Part shown: positions 50,110-60,732 of the stretch, piece by piece
Position numbering within the stretch: the first letter of the stretch is position 1
How the letters are laid out: each line of letters starts with the position of its first letter
Assembly (NCBI GenBank): GCA_022925895.1
Contig: JAKSYS010000120.1
Span: 50,006 to 114,005, forward strand
Length of the DNA stretch: 64,000 nucleotides
Direction: 5' to 3'
Origin: Fragilaria crotonensis
Lineage: Eukaryota > Bacillariophyta > Fragilariophyceae > Fragilariales > Fragilariaceae
Program-made: the position numbers and the translations under genes
Notes under the pieces: generated by a model
What the model saw: only the letters and a program-made list of their open reading frames with translations
Told to the model about the DNA's origin: nothing
Databases searched by the model: none

Positions 50110-51405
50110 ATGGACAGGGATCTGCAGCTCGGCGATGAGGATACACCAGACCTTGACTCCTCCTGCATCAAATGGGGCCGGCCTCGCCTCCGCCACATCC
50201 CCGATCTTGAACAAGACATCCTCGATGAGGAAATACCCACGTACAGTGTCCACCCTTTTTCACGTGGTACATCTGCCGAAATGCATGAGGGCAGGAGGTA
50301 TTTCGAACGCAAGGCCGAAATGAAACGTGACATGGCCAAGTATGGGAGAGAAAGCCGCAAACCGAAGCGCCCCCTTTCAGCATACAATCTTTTCTTCAAG
50401 GCGGAGCGCGAAAAGATTCTCAAGGAGAAACGCAAGCCCGGGTTTGGCAACTTGGCCAAGGAAATCGCCGCCAAGTGGAAGGCTCTCGATGACAAGGACG
50501 GAAAGCAATTTGACGAGGAGGCTGGCCATGAGAAAAGGCGCTACAAAGTGGCTCTTTCACAGTGGAAAGCTCAGGAGAAACTCAATTCGAAGAAATCGAT
50601 TGCCTATCAAGGACCACACGTTATGTCCTTAGGGGAGAAGGTGCCGACATTTACTTCCCCAAAGCTGCTTCTCGAACTCTACTTTCAACAACGTGTTGCG
50701 GAGGAACAGCAAATGAAGCAGCTCCAGTTTCAGCATCGCCTCCAACTTCAAAAGCACTTTATGGAGGAACAACGCACAAGACAGGACCAGCTTCAAGAGT
50801 TTCAAAATGCTGCTCTTTTTGCAGGACCTCGGCGGTTTGTTCAAGAACGTGTGATGGAAGAACAACAAATGAGGCAAGCCCAGCTTCAGAACGCCGCCTT
50901 TGCCGAAATACCGCATCACATGTCGAAGGAGTCAGACCAGTGCGCTTCTCTACCAATGAGCTTTCAAGGTAATATTGCACGTCATTTCTCCTCATGCAAC
51001 ATGACAGCACACCATCAAGGTTTATCTTTGTCCTCTGTGCCTCCATTGTCATCGATCGAACCTGATCCAGATGGTTCCTTCGAGACTTACATGTACGGAG
51101 ATTCAGGAGGCCATGGCGCCTTTATGGATCCTAAACTTGCGAATGCGATGATGAGCATGCCATTCTCGTCCGGCATTGATTCTACTCAACCTGAGACGTA
51201 TGACGTAATGGCCTCTTGCATGGTTGAGCCGACGCCGATTCGCCGTTCCTCCTTGCCATGTGAATCGAATGACAGTCAGAGGGCTGGTGTTTTGCAGCAT
51301 AGTCCAAGTTCATCCTCGTCGATCTGTGGGGTCGCTGAGATGAACGAGTTACAAGGAGTCATTCATTTGCTTAAGAATGCGGGGGCGACAGGAAATAAAT
51401 GGTAA
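50110..51405 (+). CDS. HMG-box protein, paralog 2 (intact)
   Basis: 431 residues. HMG box at about residues 80-150: KPKRPLSAYNLFFKAERE, then FGNLAKEIAAKWKALDD and KRRYKVALSQWK, the fold that bends DNA through the minor groove. It is followed by three or four Gln/Glu-rich repeats of the FQQRVAEEQQMKQLQFQ type (predicted helical, likely self-association), a Ser/Asp-rich middle part, and a conserved C-terminal AEMNELQGVIHLLK. The paralog at 39628-40795 has the same plan. The ATG at 50110 is the first in frame and lies 156 bp downstream of a copia insertion, so its promoter may include element sequence. Nuclear chromatin or transcription role inferred. Confidence 0.8.
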   Translation: MDRDLQLGDEDTPDLDSSCIKWGRPRLRHIPDLEQDILDEEIPTYSVHPFSRGTSAEMHEGRRYFERKAEMKRDMAKYGRESRKPKRPLSAYNLFFKAEREKILKEKRKPGFGNLAKEIAAKWKALDDKDGKQFDEEAGHEKRRYKVALSQWKAQEKLNSKKSIAYQGPHVMSLGEKVPTFTSPKLLLELYFQQRVAEEQQMKQLQFQHRLQLQKHFMEEQRTRQDQLQEFQNAALFAGPRRFVQERVMEEQQMRQAQLQNAAFAEIPHHMSKESDQCASLPMSFQGNIARHFSSCNMTAHHQGLSLSSVPPLSSIEPDPDGSFETYMYGDSGGHGAFMDPKLANAMMSMPFSSGIDSTQPETYDVMASCMVEPTPIRRSSLPCESNDSQRAGVLQHSPSSSSSICGVAEMNELQGVIHLLKNAGATGNKW

Positions 51406-52855
51406 GGTGTCTGTTGTTAACTTCAGACAACAGGTAGCACTCCATGCAATTACACACTATACATAATACATAGACGAGATTATCTTGCATGCTTTCTCTC
51501 TCAACTGCTGAACTCATTCATTTGTAAGCCCTAATTGGTCCCATCGTCCTTTTCTGGAACCTTCAACGATCGAAACGCAGTCTACTCCACGGCGTCTTTG
51601 ATGAACGTTGTCGGAGGGACGTATGACGGAGTCATGCATCGAGAGTTTGGTCGCAGTAAAGTTAACGTGGTGACATCGAAAACCTCCGTCACGTTTTCGA
51701 TGATGCACTTTAATAGAATAATGACTTTTATTTGAGTCGAGGCGGAACTAGAGATTCCCCACTTTGGAATGAGCTAGCACAACATGGTTCATTAACTAAA
51801 ATCGTAATTGAATCAATCAATAGTCTACTCCACGGCGTCTGTGATCAATTGTGTGATGACCACGAAGACTGATTTTGACAGCGTTGAATGCATCTCGTAA
51901 AAACAAGCACACAAAGGTAGTGTGACCGTATTCCTTTCATGGCGGATTAGTACATTTCAGTACATAAATCCACCCTCGCCAGGTCGTGCCTGTCTACACT
52001 CTCCACGGAATCGCGGGAACAATAAGCCGTAACACTACAAGGTTTGTCCTCCTTGACTGCCTTCTTCATCGTACCTCGAGTTTCAGAACTGTGTCAACGA
52101 AAGCCAGGGTTAGATTTGGGATGAGGTATTTTCACCTTCTCGAAATCCAATCGATGGAGAAACGAAACAGATGTTCTTCCCAACTCCCAATGTCACATAA
52201 TGCATCACACAACTCAAGTCCTCAAGGAACAAGCGATGATGATGCCCAATTGGGGAGGGATACGATTTGCCTTGGAACTGCTGCAACAGCAAATTGTGAC
52301 TTTACCTTCGATTGACACTAACCATGTCCAGGCAATTTGAATATAGACACTTGCTGGATGTCAAAGATCTTGAAAGTGGGGTGAATTACGTCGCCGCCTA
52401 CATCACCAGTAGATGTTTCGATCATGATCGTTTTGGAAGTCCTGATGCCTTTACTTCCACTCGCTGATATCCAATGATTTATGAATTCCATCCTCAACTA
52501 ACAACCCTTCAGGCCGCCTTTGCCAATCCCTTGAAAGTAGGGAAAGTGATGCAGTGAAGATGGTAATTTCATATTTCTTGCAGCCGGAGCTTGCACCATG
52601 TTGGACTTCGTCTGATTTATATATATAAATAAATATAAATAAATATATATAAATGAAATTTCCTGTTCAGGAAAATTCCTCTCGGTATTCCTTATGCAAA
52701 CACGCAGAACTACAGTACTTCTATACAGTATCTGTTATCTGTGAAGTGTGAATAGCATATATAGTGCACCTGTGCACACTGTAGTACTGAATACATTTAC
52801 GCACCGTTCGACAGACTCTTGTTGTCACCTCAACGAGGAATAATGTCTTGTTGTG
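51406..52855. other. Intergenic region
   Basis: No gene supported. It holds the 19-bp direct repeats (51579, 51822), an AT-rich tract at 52617-52660, and GTAC-like words at 52710-52800. Confidence 0.4.
51579..51840. repeat. 19-bp direct repeats 243 bp apart
   Basis: agtctactccacggcgtct occurs exactly at 51579-51597 and 51822-51840. It may be a small local duplication or a target duplication around a 224-bp insert; nothing else in the insert identifies an element. Confidence 0.6.
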
Positions 52856-52861
52856 GTGATC

Positions 52862-53332
52862 TGTCGAGGATAAGCGTTTACTGACAAGCGACAGTAGCAG
52901 TGGAAACGGGACTGCTATGACAGTGCAGTACGCACGACCGACAGTCGTGCGAAATCTGGAAGATTCGTTCAAGAATATTTATTCGGGATTCGTAAATGGA
53001 ATACGAATTCCTACGGATGAGGTCCAACATGCAAGATTAACTGGTACGATCGAAAAGAAAGGAATCAACGGTGCGAGAAATATAATTAATGAAAATGCAT
53101 GGATTGAAGTGAAGAACAAGGCTAAGAAGGTTACTTCCAAGAAGCAAGATCAATTTGGTAAGACCAAGAGGTCTGGGAGGATTGATAGGAGTAATCTAAA
53201 GTAGTCACAACATTGCAGAAGGGAAAACAAACAAGGGTTTATAGTGTTGTCAAACTACTAGCTGGTAGATTTACCGTGGTACTGCGCACCGGAAGTGTAA
53301 GTACTGTTGCAGAGATCTGGAACATCTCAACA
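52862..53332 (+). repeat. 5' LTR
   Basis: 471 bp. It contains an 8-bp perfect stem (CGCACGAC/GTCGTGCG, 52931-52951) and an uninterrupted frame of 95 codons from ATG 52917 to 53204 that duplicates the end of the Pol frame in the 3' LTR. Confidence 0.95.
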
Positions 53333-53391
53333 CGTTTTTAAAACGATTGTTTGTGGGAAGTTAAGGTCGAACGAGAGACGACTACGCAAGG

Positions 53392-54850
53392 ATGAGCGAA
53401 GCGAAGAAGGCTGGAGCAACCCTGGAGTCGATCAAGGTGATTCCCTTCAGTGGGACGGACACTACGAAAGGGGGAATGGAACCCCGCGAATTTTTCATGA
53501 AAGCCGAGGTCTTCGCCGCCACGAAAGGTTTCAAGCGAGCACTTTTGGAGGATCGCGTGTCGCCGAGCCTGGCGATGAAGGCCGAACGAACCGACGAAGA
53601 GGAAGAGCTGATTCGCCAAGACGACGAGGCGAAGCATTTCCTCATTATGTCCTGTCGAGGGGACGCGTTCGCTATCATCGAATCTCACGAAACTGCGTTC
53701 GCGATGTATCAAGCGTTGAAGGACCGCTACGATTCGAAGAAGACGAGGGACTTGGTGAAGGCAACGACCAAGTTGGAGAAGTGTTACATGAAGTCGGATT
53801 TGGACGATCCGCACCTCTGGATCATGGAGATGGAGCGATTGAATCGGGAGGTCGAAAAATGCGAAAATGGAACGAGGCGCAGCGACGAGCAGATGGAAGC
53901 GACTATTTTGGCGCGATTGCCCAAACGAAGGTACGAGTCGGTTATTGCGTCGCTCAATGGCAAGATTGGGTCGAAAGATTACACCCACAAGGACTTTATT
54001 TCGGAGATTCAGGTCCATTACGAGATGTTTGTTGAGCCGTTCAAAAATCGGCAAGCTCGCGAAAATCAAGAAGGACGAGAGAAAAGAGAAAGGCAAGCAC
54101 CTGGCGCTCAACACATCAAGCGGAAAAGGAGGCTGGCGTGCGTTCAAGGGCAAGTGCAACAAGTGTGGAAAGCAAGGCCATCGTGCAAGAGAATGCCGAA
54201 CGAACAGCAACAACAACAACAACGGAGAACGAGAAAACGCAAAATTGAAGGTCAAGTGTTACAACTGTGGAGCCTTCGGGCACATTGCGAAGGAATGTCC
54301 AAAGAAGGAAGAGTCCGGTATGTTTGTTGGTATGACAATCCGAGGAGCTGAGAGCCGGGAGGATGACGTCAAGAGGAACGTAGAGTCTACGAAGGACTAC
54401 TACTTTGACACGGACAAATTTGCAATGGAGTTATTGCAGGAGATTGCTGAGTACAACAATACAAAGAGAGCAGTCTTGAAGGACATTCGAGAGTTTAAGT
54501 GGAAACCGAGAGGCGACGAGCAAGCCAAGGTGAAAGTTCGAAGGGAGAAGAAGAAGCCGAGTACTATGAGTTGGGCTGATATGTGCGAAACGAGTGACGA
54601 CGAAGATGACGAAGACGAAGTTGAAGAGAAAATTGAAGATGTCGCAGAAGACGATCTGGAGTATGAAGAAAGCAAGGCGCAGGAGCCCGAAGCTGGAGAG
54701 GAAGTCATCGATCACAAGGAAGACAAAATTCATTATGAGGAAAGCAAGACAGGAGAGTCTGAAGCTGCAGAAAAGGTCGAGAACACTGAGTTTACTAACG
54801 AGGAGCAAGAGGAACCTGAGTACCGGATGGATAAATCGAGCCAAGGCGCA
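53392..54850 (+). CDS. Copia Gag with two zinc knuckles (recent element)
   Basis: It starts MSEAKKAGATLESIKVIPFSG; the middle is a typical copia Gag helical core (FLIMSCRGDAFAII, YQALKDRYDSKKTRDL, ILARLPKRRYES). At an A5 run (54043-54047) the frame slips, and the next frame gives two CCHC knuckles (CNKCGKQGHRAREC near 54155, CYNCGAFGHIAKEC near 54265) that bind element RNA. A long acidic Glu/Asp-rich segment follows. It shifts again near 54860 into the protease frame. Given nearly identical LTRs, the slips are more likely sequence errors than decay. Confidence 0.75.
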
Positions 54851-54852
54851 GA

Positions 54853-57800
54853 GTGGATGTGGGACGAGCAAGTTTTGCTACTAATTCAAGGAAATTCATG
54901 TCTCCTGTTACTGAGAGTGGGCATGAAAGTTGGCTTATTGACTCTGGAGCAACAACTCATGTCTCCATCAACACCAAGATGATGACTAATTTGAAGACAG
55001 CAACTGAGGGTGAGCATGTCAGAGTTGGAAACAATGAAACCATGAAAGCAATTGCAATTGGAGATTTGACCCTGGAACAGAAAAGCTCAGGAAAGAAGCT
55101 GAAGTTGGAAGATGTGATGGTTGTCCCGGTTTTGCGAAGAATTTGATAAGTGTTGGCCGACTTACAGAGAAAGGAAATGAGTTTGTGGCTGGAAAAGAAG
55201 GATCAAAGATTTTTAATGAGTCGCGGGAGATGCTGGAATTCGAAACGGGTTCGGACGGAATGGCGTATCTGATTGCATCTCGTATCAAAGGAGAACGAAA
55301 GGCGTTTAACGTCGAAGAAATTGCTGAAAAAGACGAAGAAATGGAGAAGAAAGAGCGAAAACAGTACATGGACATCAATGAAGCTCATCAAAAATTCGGT
55401 CACGCAACAGAGAGAGTGGTGCGGGAAACGCTGAAGGCGCTCGAAATTATTGCGACAGGAAAAATGTCCGTTTGCGACGGATGTGCACGAGCGAAGGCAA
55501 CCCAAAAGAGAACAAACAAAACTACTAAGGTGACAGCGGACAAACCGGGAGAACGACTTTACATGGACACAAGTGGCCCTTATTCGGAAACAGTCATGGG
55601 GTCACGCTACTGGTTCAAGTTTGTGGATGACAAAACGAGAAAGTCCTGGGATTTCTACGGTGCCAGGAAAAACGTCATAACAAAATTCCTGAAGGACTTA
55701 TTGGACAAGTTGAAGGCGGCTGGAAAGCCTGTGAAGTACCTTCGGTGCGACAATGCCGGTGAACATATGTCCGAGCTACGTAAGATTTGCGAAGGAGAGT
55801 ACGGGATACAGTTGGAGTACACTGCCCCTCATACACCACAACATAACGGTGTCGTGGAACGGATGTTTTTGAGAGACGCGAAGCGTGCGTTGGCTATGAT
55901 GATTGCCGCAGCATGGACAAAAGAGATGCAAGCGAAGTTGTGGGCGGAAGCGACAAAGACCGCTGCACTACTGGGTAATGTGCTACCAAATACACGCAGT
56001 ACAGTACCTCCGGATGAGCTCTTCTATGGTGAAAAGAGCAACATCTACCCTCATTTGATCCAGTTTGGGAGGGTTGGCTATGTAACAAACAGGGCCACCA
56101 TGAAGGGGAAGTTCAAGGAGAAGAGTTCCCCCATGGTGATGATTGGCTATGGTGAAAACCACGCCAGGGATGTGTACCGTATGTACAATCCAGTAACAAG
56201 CAAGGTCGTGGAAACACGAGATGTGCATGTTTGGGCAGACGTGACGAGCGCTGCCAACGATATCAGACTGACCCTGACTCAGGTCTTCGACCCTGAGTTG
56301 ATTTTGGAGGAGATGGAGGCCCCAATTGAGCATGAAGAGGAGGTCGCAAGCGAGGAAATTCACTTGATCCCCGAATATGAAGAGGAACTCGCCGTCGTTC
56401 AACGTCCTCTGAGTCCACCATTGTCTGAAGCAGGGAGGATACACGCGGATGCGATTTTCAACGACGACGAACGACCCAGAATCGATGGAGAAATCGACGA
56501 ACGAAGCGATGACGACCGCGACGACCAAGTTCGAAAAACCGACGATGCTGCCGCTATTGAAGACGAAAGCGACAGCGACGACTCGCGTTCGGTCCAGACT
56601 GATGACAGCGACGAGCGTGTGGAAGAGGAGGACTTACCTGAGCTTCCTCAGAGAGAGAAAATGCTCCAGAAATGGCGGAGAACGAAACGAACGACAAAGT
56701 TGACGAAATTGATCAAACCGAGAGGCCGCAACGAAGCGTAACGAGACTGGAGAACGAAATGAAGAGACTTGGAATTGATGAACCAATCAGAATCGAGGAC
56801 GACGAAGTTGGAGTACGAACACGAAGTAGAACGGACCAAGTTGCATTTAATGCGACTTTATCATCGGATCCTGGAGAGCCGAAAACGTTTCGTAAGGCGA
56901 TGGATGGGAAGAACGGAGTTAAGTGGAAACCGTCAGCTATTGTGGAAATCAACAATTTTCTGTCACGTGATGCCTGGAAGAAGTTTCCCAGAGAGATGCT
57001 GAAAGGACGCAAGCCTATACCCGTGAAATGGATATTCAAGATCAAGGAGGAGCAAGATGGGTCACTGCGATACAAGAGTCGGATCGTACTTAAGGGCTAC
57101 GTCATGATCCCAGGAGTGGATTACACTGAGTTTTTCTCGCCGGTTGCAACAGACACAACAGTACGAACTACGATTGCAGTTGCAGTGTACCGGCAGGGTG
57201 AAGGTTGGATCATGGAAATGATTGACATCGAAGCAGCATTTCTAAATGCGGAACTTGAAGCGGACAGAGAAGTATTTGCTGAATGGCCAGAAGGAATGGT
57301 TGAACTTGGATTTATTACCGAAGACGAACGGAGGAAGTTTTGTATCAAGCTGACAAGACCTATGTATGGAGGAGTTGACGTTCCGCGCCTATTCATGAAG
57401 ACATTATTCAGATATTTGACGCAAGTCATGAAGATGATACAGAGTCTGGTTGATCCGTGCCTTTATTACTGGAAGAATACAGTGGGCGAAGTGACTCTGA
57501 TGGCAGTGGTGCACGTGGATGACGTTTTACTTGCTGGTAAGAAAGAGACGATTGAGAAGTTTAAGTCGGAACTTAAGAAACGGTTCAATATCTCTGACTT
57601 GGGACGTTTGAAGAAGCATCTTGGAGTATGGTACGACTGGAAAACTGACGATAACGGTGAGAGCTATGTTGTTGCGAGTATGACAAAATTGGAGGACGAA
57701 ATTGTTGAGTCATTTGAGACGAGTGTGGGAAGGAGTATCAAGGAAGCTGAGACCCCGGGATATCCAAACAAATTCCTAAGCAAGAACAAGGGAGAACCTG

Positions 57801-58843
57801 TGAGAATGACCGAGTACCGTTCGATTGTTGGCAAGATTATGTATCTGATGACCAAGCTGGCACCTGATTTGGCAAATCCTGCACGAGAGTTGGCGCAACA
57901 TTTGTCTAATCCAGGTGACGAGCACTGGAAAGCACTAGAACGTTTAGTGGGACATATCAAGGCGAGGTACTATGAAGGCTTAACGTACAGGAAACCGAAG
58001 GAATTGAGGCCCATATCATTTGTCGATTCGGATTACGCGAAGAACATTGATGACCGCAAGAGCATTTCGTCCGGGCTACATACACTTGGTGGTACGTTGG
58101 TGAACTGGGAGTCGAAAACTCAACATGTGGTTACGTTGTCAAGTACGGAGGCTGAGTACATAAGCCTGGCGAAGGGAGCGTGTGAGAACAAGTTTATTAT
58201 GATGTTATTGGACGAAGTCATGAGATACCCGAAGGAAGAGAAATTGGTTGGGCGTGTTTATGAAGACAATCTGGGAGCGATTTATTTAGTGAAGAATCAA
58301 CACGTCGGAGCAAGGACGAAGCATATTGACGTCAGAGCACACTTTATTCGAGAACTTGAAGAAGCTGGTTATTTAAAGGTTCAGTTCGTACGATCGGAAG
58401 AGAACTCGGCGGACATACTGAATAAGAACTGCCCCGAGAAATTGCACACGAAGCATGCAGCGAGAATCAGGAATGGGAATCTTGAATGTTGGAGGGAGGA
58501 TGTCGAGGATAAGCGTATACTGACAAGCGACAGTAGCAGTGGAAACGGGACTGCTATGACAGTGCAGTACGCACGACCGACAGTCGTGCGAAATCTGGAA
58601 GATTCGTTCAAGAATATTTATTCGGGATTCGTAAATGGAATACGAATTCCTACGGATGAGGTCCAACATGCAAGATTAACTGGTACGATCGAAAAGAAAG
58701 GAATCAACGGTGCGAGAAATATAATTAATGAAAATGCATGGATTGAAGTGAAGAACAAGGCTAAGAAGGTTACTTCCAAGAAGCAAGATCAATTTGGTAA
58801 GACCAAGAGGTCTGGGAGGATTGATAGGAGTAATCTAAAGTAG
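54853..58843 (+). CDS. Copia Pol polyprotein (recent element)
   Basis: Aspartic protease (WLIDSGATTHVS near 54930), GAG-preintegrase zinc region (HQKFGH near 55390; CDGCARAK near 55475), integrase core (YMDTSGP, LRCDNAGEH, PQHNGVVERM; about 55560-55865), acidic linker, reverse transcriptase (KWIFKIKEE, MIDIEAAFLNAEL, VVHVDDVLLAGKK), and RNase H (SFVDSDYAKN, LSSTEAEYISLAKGA, KHIDVRAHF). Frame changes at 55140 (GAAGAATTT seems to lack an A) and near 56690 break the chain. After the usual RNase H end the frame runs on for about 114 codons inside the 3' LTR, ending Lys-rich. Generates and integrates element cDNA. Confidence 0.85.
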
Positions 58844-58971
58844 TCACAACATTGCAGAAGGGAAAACAAACAAGGGTTTATAGTGTTGTCAAACTACTAG
58901 CTGGTAGATTTACCGTGGTACTGCGCACCGGAAGTGTAAGTACTGTTGCAGAGATCTGGAACATCTCAACA
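58501..58971 (+). repeat. 3' LTR
   Basis: 471 bp, nearly identical to 52862-53332. The Pol reading frame enters it without a stop and ends at 58843. The same hairpin lies at 58570-58590. Confidence 0.95.
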
Positions 58972-59051
58972 GTGATCGACGTTTCTCATGTTCAGCGTGA
59001 TCATCAGTTTCGTCGACCCTGTTGTGAGTATATCTTGATAAGCGGCAGACA

Positions 59052-60695
59052 ATGGCGAAGAAGTCGGAAACGTTTGGTCGTGATGAGATGACGGCGCTCT
59101 TGGGAGGTCATGTTGCGGAGGAGACGTTGAGCAAGGCCCACAATCTTGTACCCTCCAAGTCCAAACCACTCTCAAGTAGTGCCGTGGATGACGAACCGGA
59201 TGTTTCCACTCTAACGACGGCACAGACGGCTGCATTGTTGAAAAAGAAAGACTTGGAAAAGCAACAGAAACTTCAATCACAACAACGGGGGAAAACAATA
59301 TTGCGTGCTCAGAAGAAGCTTCATCATGTACCAAATCGTCATGCCTTGTTGCAAGAAGAGTTGGAGATTCGGCCACAACTTCCATCGAATCGTATCGGCG
59401 ACGACAAAAACAATAACCACCACCAGCATGACCAGAAAGATGACGAATGGGGAAGCGATCAAGATGAGGATCGTGATTTTGGAGGCAAGAAGCAGGAACG
59501 ACAAAAGGTCGAACCACAAATCGTCGTCAGGCGTGAGAGGGCTGAGCCTCAAATCGTGGGGAGACGACGGCGGAGTGATTCGTCGTCGTCGTCATCATCA
59601 TCGTCTGCTGGCAGTGATCGTGAACCTGTTTCTCGTCATGGAAAGGGCAGCGCAGATGATTCAAGTGATGACAATGAGCAAGACACGCGACGACAGCGAT
59701 TGCTTGCGAAGAGACGTCAATTGGCGCTGCAAACCAAAGTCGACCTCGACCAGCATCATGAGATGTCTTCTGTCGACAACGAAGCAACTCCAGAGACAAG
59801 CTCAAAATCAATAGCTCCTGAAATGGCGAATCGCCACGAACACGAAGAAGAGCCGTCAAGCAATGGCGATGATTCGTCGAGTCACGGGGAAGGGGGATCC
59901 AGTGATGACAGTTCATCCAGTAGTGGAGCAGATAGCAGTGACGAAGATGTTCAGGTCATAGCCAAGCCGATATTTGTCCCTCGACATAAACGAAACACTA
60001 TTGTGTCACAGGATCAAAAGATTGAAGAAGAAAAACAAAGGGCAGCAAAAAGTCGAGAAGAGGAAATGAAGCGCAAGATGGAATCTCGAATGATGGTAGC
60101 TGAAGTGGTGGCAGCAGCGTCGGCAACACCAGAAGAAATTGACGAAGAGGAAGGTGGAGGAGCCACAAATGACATTCCGGATGACTCGGATCCCATCGAT
60201 CCTATTGAAATGGAGAAGGAACGAGATGCGTGGGAGGTGCGCGAATTGGAGAGGCTACTGAACGCTCAAGACTTGGTAGACCTTAGGGAGGCGGAGAAGG
60301 CAGAGTACGAACGCCGCCGTGCTATGACAGATGAAGAACGTCTTCTCGAAGACGAGGCTCTTGGATTGTATCGGCGACCAGGTGAACAACGCAAGAAGGT
60401 CGACGTATCTGCCCATCAGGGAAAATTCATGCAACGGTACTATCATCGTGGAGCCTTTTACATGGATGACAACGAATGGAGCAAGGATGATGTTCGCCAC
60501 AAGGCCAAGGAGTACGAAAGCGCCGTCACTGGCAATGACAAAATTGACAAAAGTGTTTTACCGAAGGTAATGCAAGTGAAAAACTTCGGCTTTGCACGGC
60601 AAAACACTAAATACAAGGGCTTGACGCATGAAGATACGACAGACAAGGAGACACACTTTTTGCCGCTAGCTCAGCGGAAACGACAAAGAAGGTGA
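59052..60695 (+). CDS. MFAP1: MFAP1-like spliceosomal protein
   Basis: 547 residues. The C-terminal 240 residues carry the MFAP1 domain: KPIFVPRHKRNTI, then a long charged helix (EEEKQRAAKSREEEMKRK), DDSDPIDPIEMEKERDAWE, REAEKAEYERRRAMTDEER, then GKFMQRYYHRGAFYMDD and the terminal KVMQVKNFGFARQNTKYKGLTHEDTT. MFAP1 is a component of the spliceosomal B complex associated with the tri-snRNP and Prp38. The N-terminal half is acidic and Ser-rich, as in other members. The single frame is intact; ATG 59052 is the first in frame. The recent copia element ends 80 bp upstream, so the promoter or 5' UTR has been interrupted. The stop lies 37 bp from the end of the convergent downstream gene. Confidence 0.9.
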   Translation: MAKKSETFGRDEMTALLGGHVAEETLSKAHNLVPSKSKPLSSSAVDDEPDVSTLTTAQTAALLKKKDLEKQQKLQSQQRGKTILRAQKKLHHVPNRHALLQEELEIRPQLPSNRIGDDKNNNHHQHDQKDDEWGSDQDEDRDFGGKKQERQKVEPQIVVRRERAEPQIVGRRRRSDSSSSSSSSSAGSDREPVSRHGKGSADDSSDDNEQDTRRQRLLAKRRQLALQTKVDLDQHHEMSSVDNEATPETSSKSIAPEMANRHEHEEEPSSNGDDSSSHGEGGSSDDSSSSSGADSSDEDVQVIAKPIFVPRHKRNTIVSQDQKIEEEKQRAAKSREEEMKRKMESRMMVAEVVAAASATPEEIDEEEGGGATNDIPDDSDPIDPIEMEKERDAWEVRELERLLNAQDLVDLREAEKAEYERRRAMTDEERLLEDEALGLYRRPGEQRKKVDVSAHQGKFMQRYYHRGAFYMDDNEWSKDDVRHKAKEYESAVTGNDKIDKSVLPKVMQVKNFGFARQNTKYKGLTHEDTTDKETHFLPLAQRKRQRR

Positions 60696-60732
60696 TCAGA
60701 GTCACGAGTAAAATTTTTCTTAGTTTCCAAAG

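Larger units (their letters stand above)
52862..58971 (+). mobile_element. Ty1/copia LTR retrotransposon (very recent copy)
   Basis: 6,110 bp with two 471-bp LTRs that differ at one position by eye (GCGTTTAC versus GCGTATAC). Ends TGTCGAGG...CTCAACA. The sequence GTGATC is duplicated immediately outside (52856-52861 and 58972-58977), a 6-bp target duplication. A candidate polypurine tract (ggagggagga) abuts the 3' LTR. Gag, protease, integrase, RT and RNase H are all present in copia order. The 3' end lies 80 bp upstream of the MFAP1 start codon, in the same orientation. Confidence 0.95.

Noticed and set aside
52917-53204. Stand-alone 95-codon gene
   Set aside because: It lies inside the 5' LTR and duplicates the end of the Pol frame in the 3' LTR; treated as part of the element.
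53338-54255. 305-codon minus-strand ORF
   Set aside because: Antisense shadow of Gag in the recent copia element; Leu/Phe-rich because of Lys/Glu codons on the other strand.
53392-56741. Programmed frameshifting as explanation of all frame changes in the recent copia element
   Set aside because: There are four changes, at least two at homopolymers where a one-base change restores the conserved protein; sequence error is simpler. A single programmed shift cannot be excluded.
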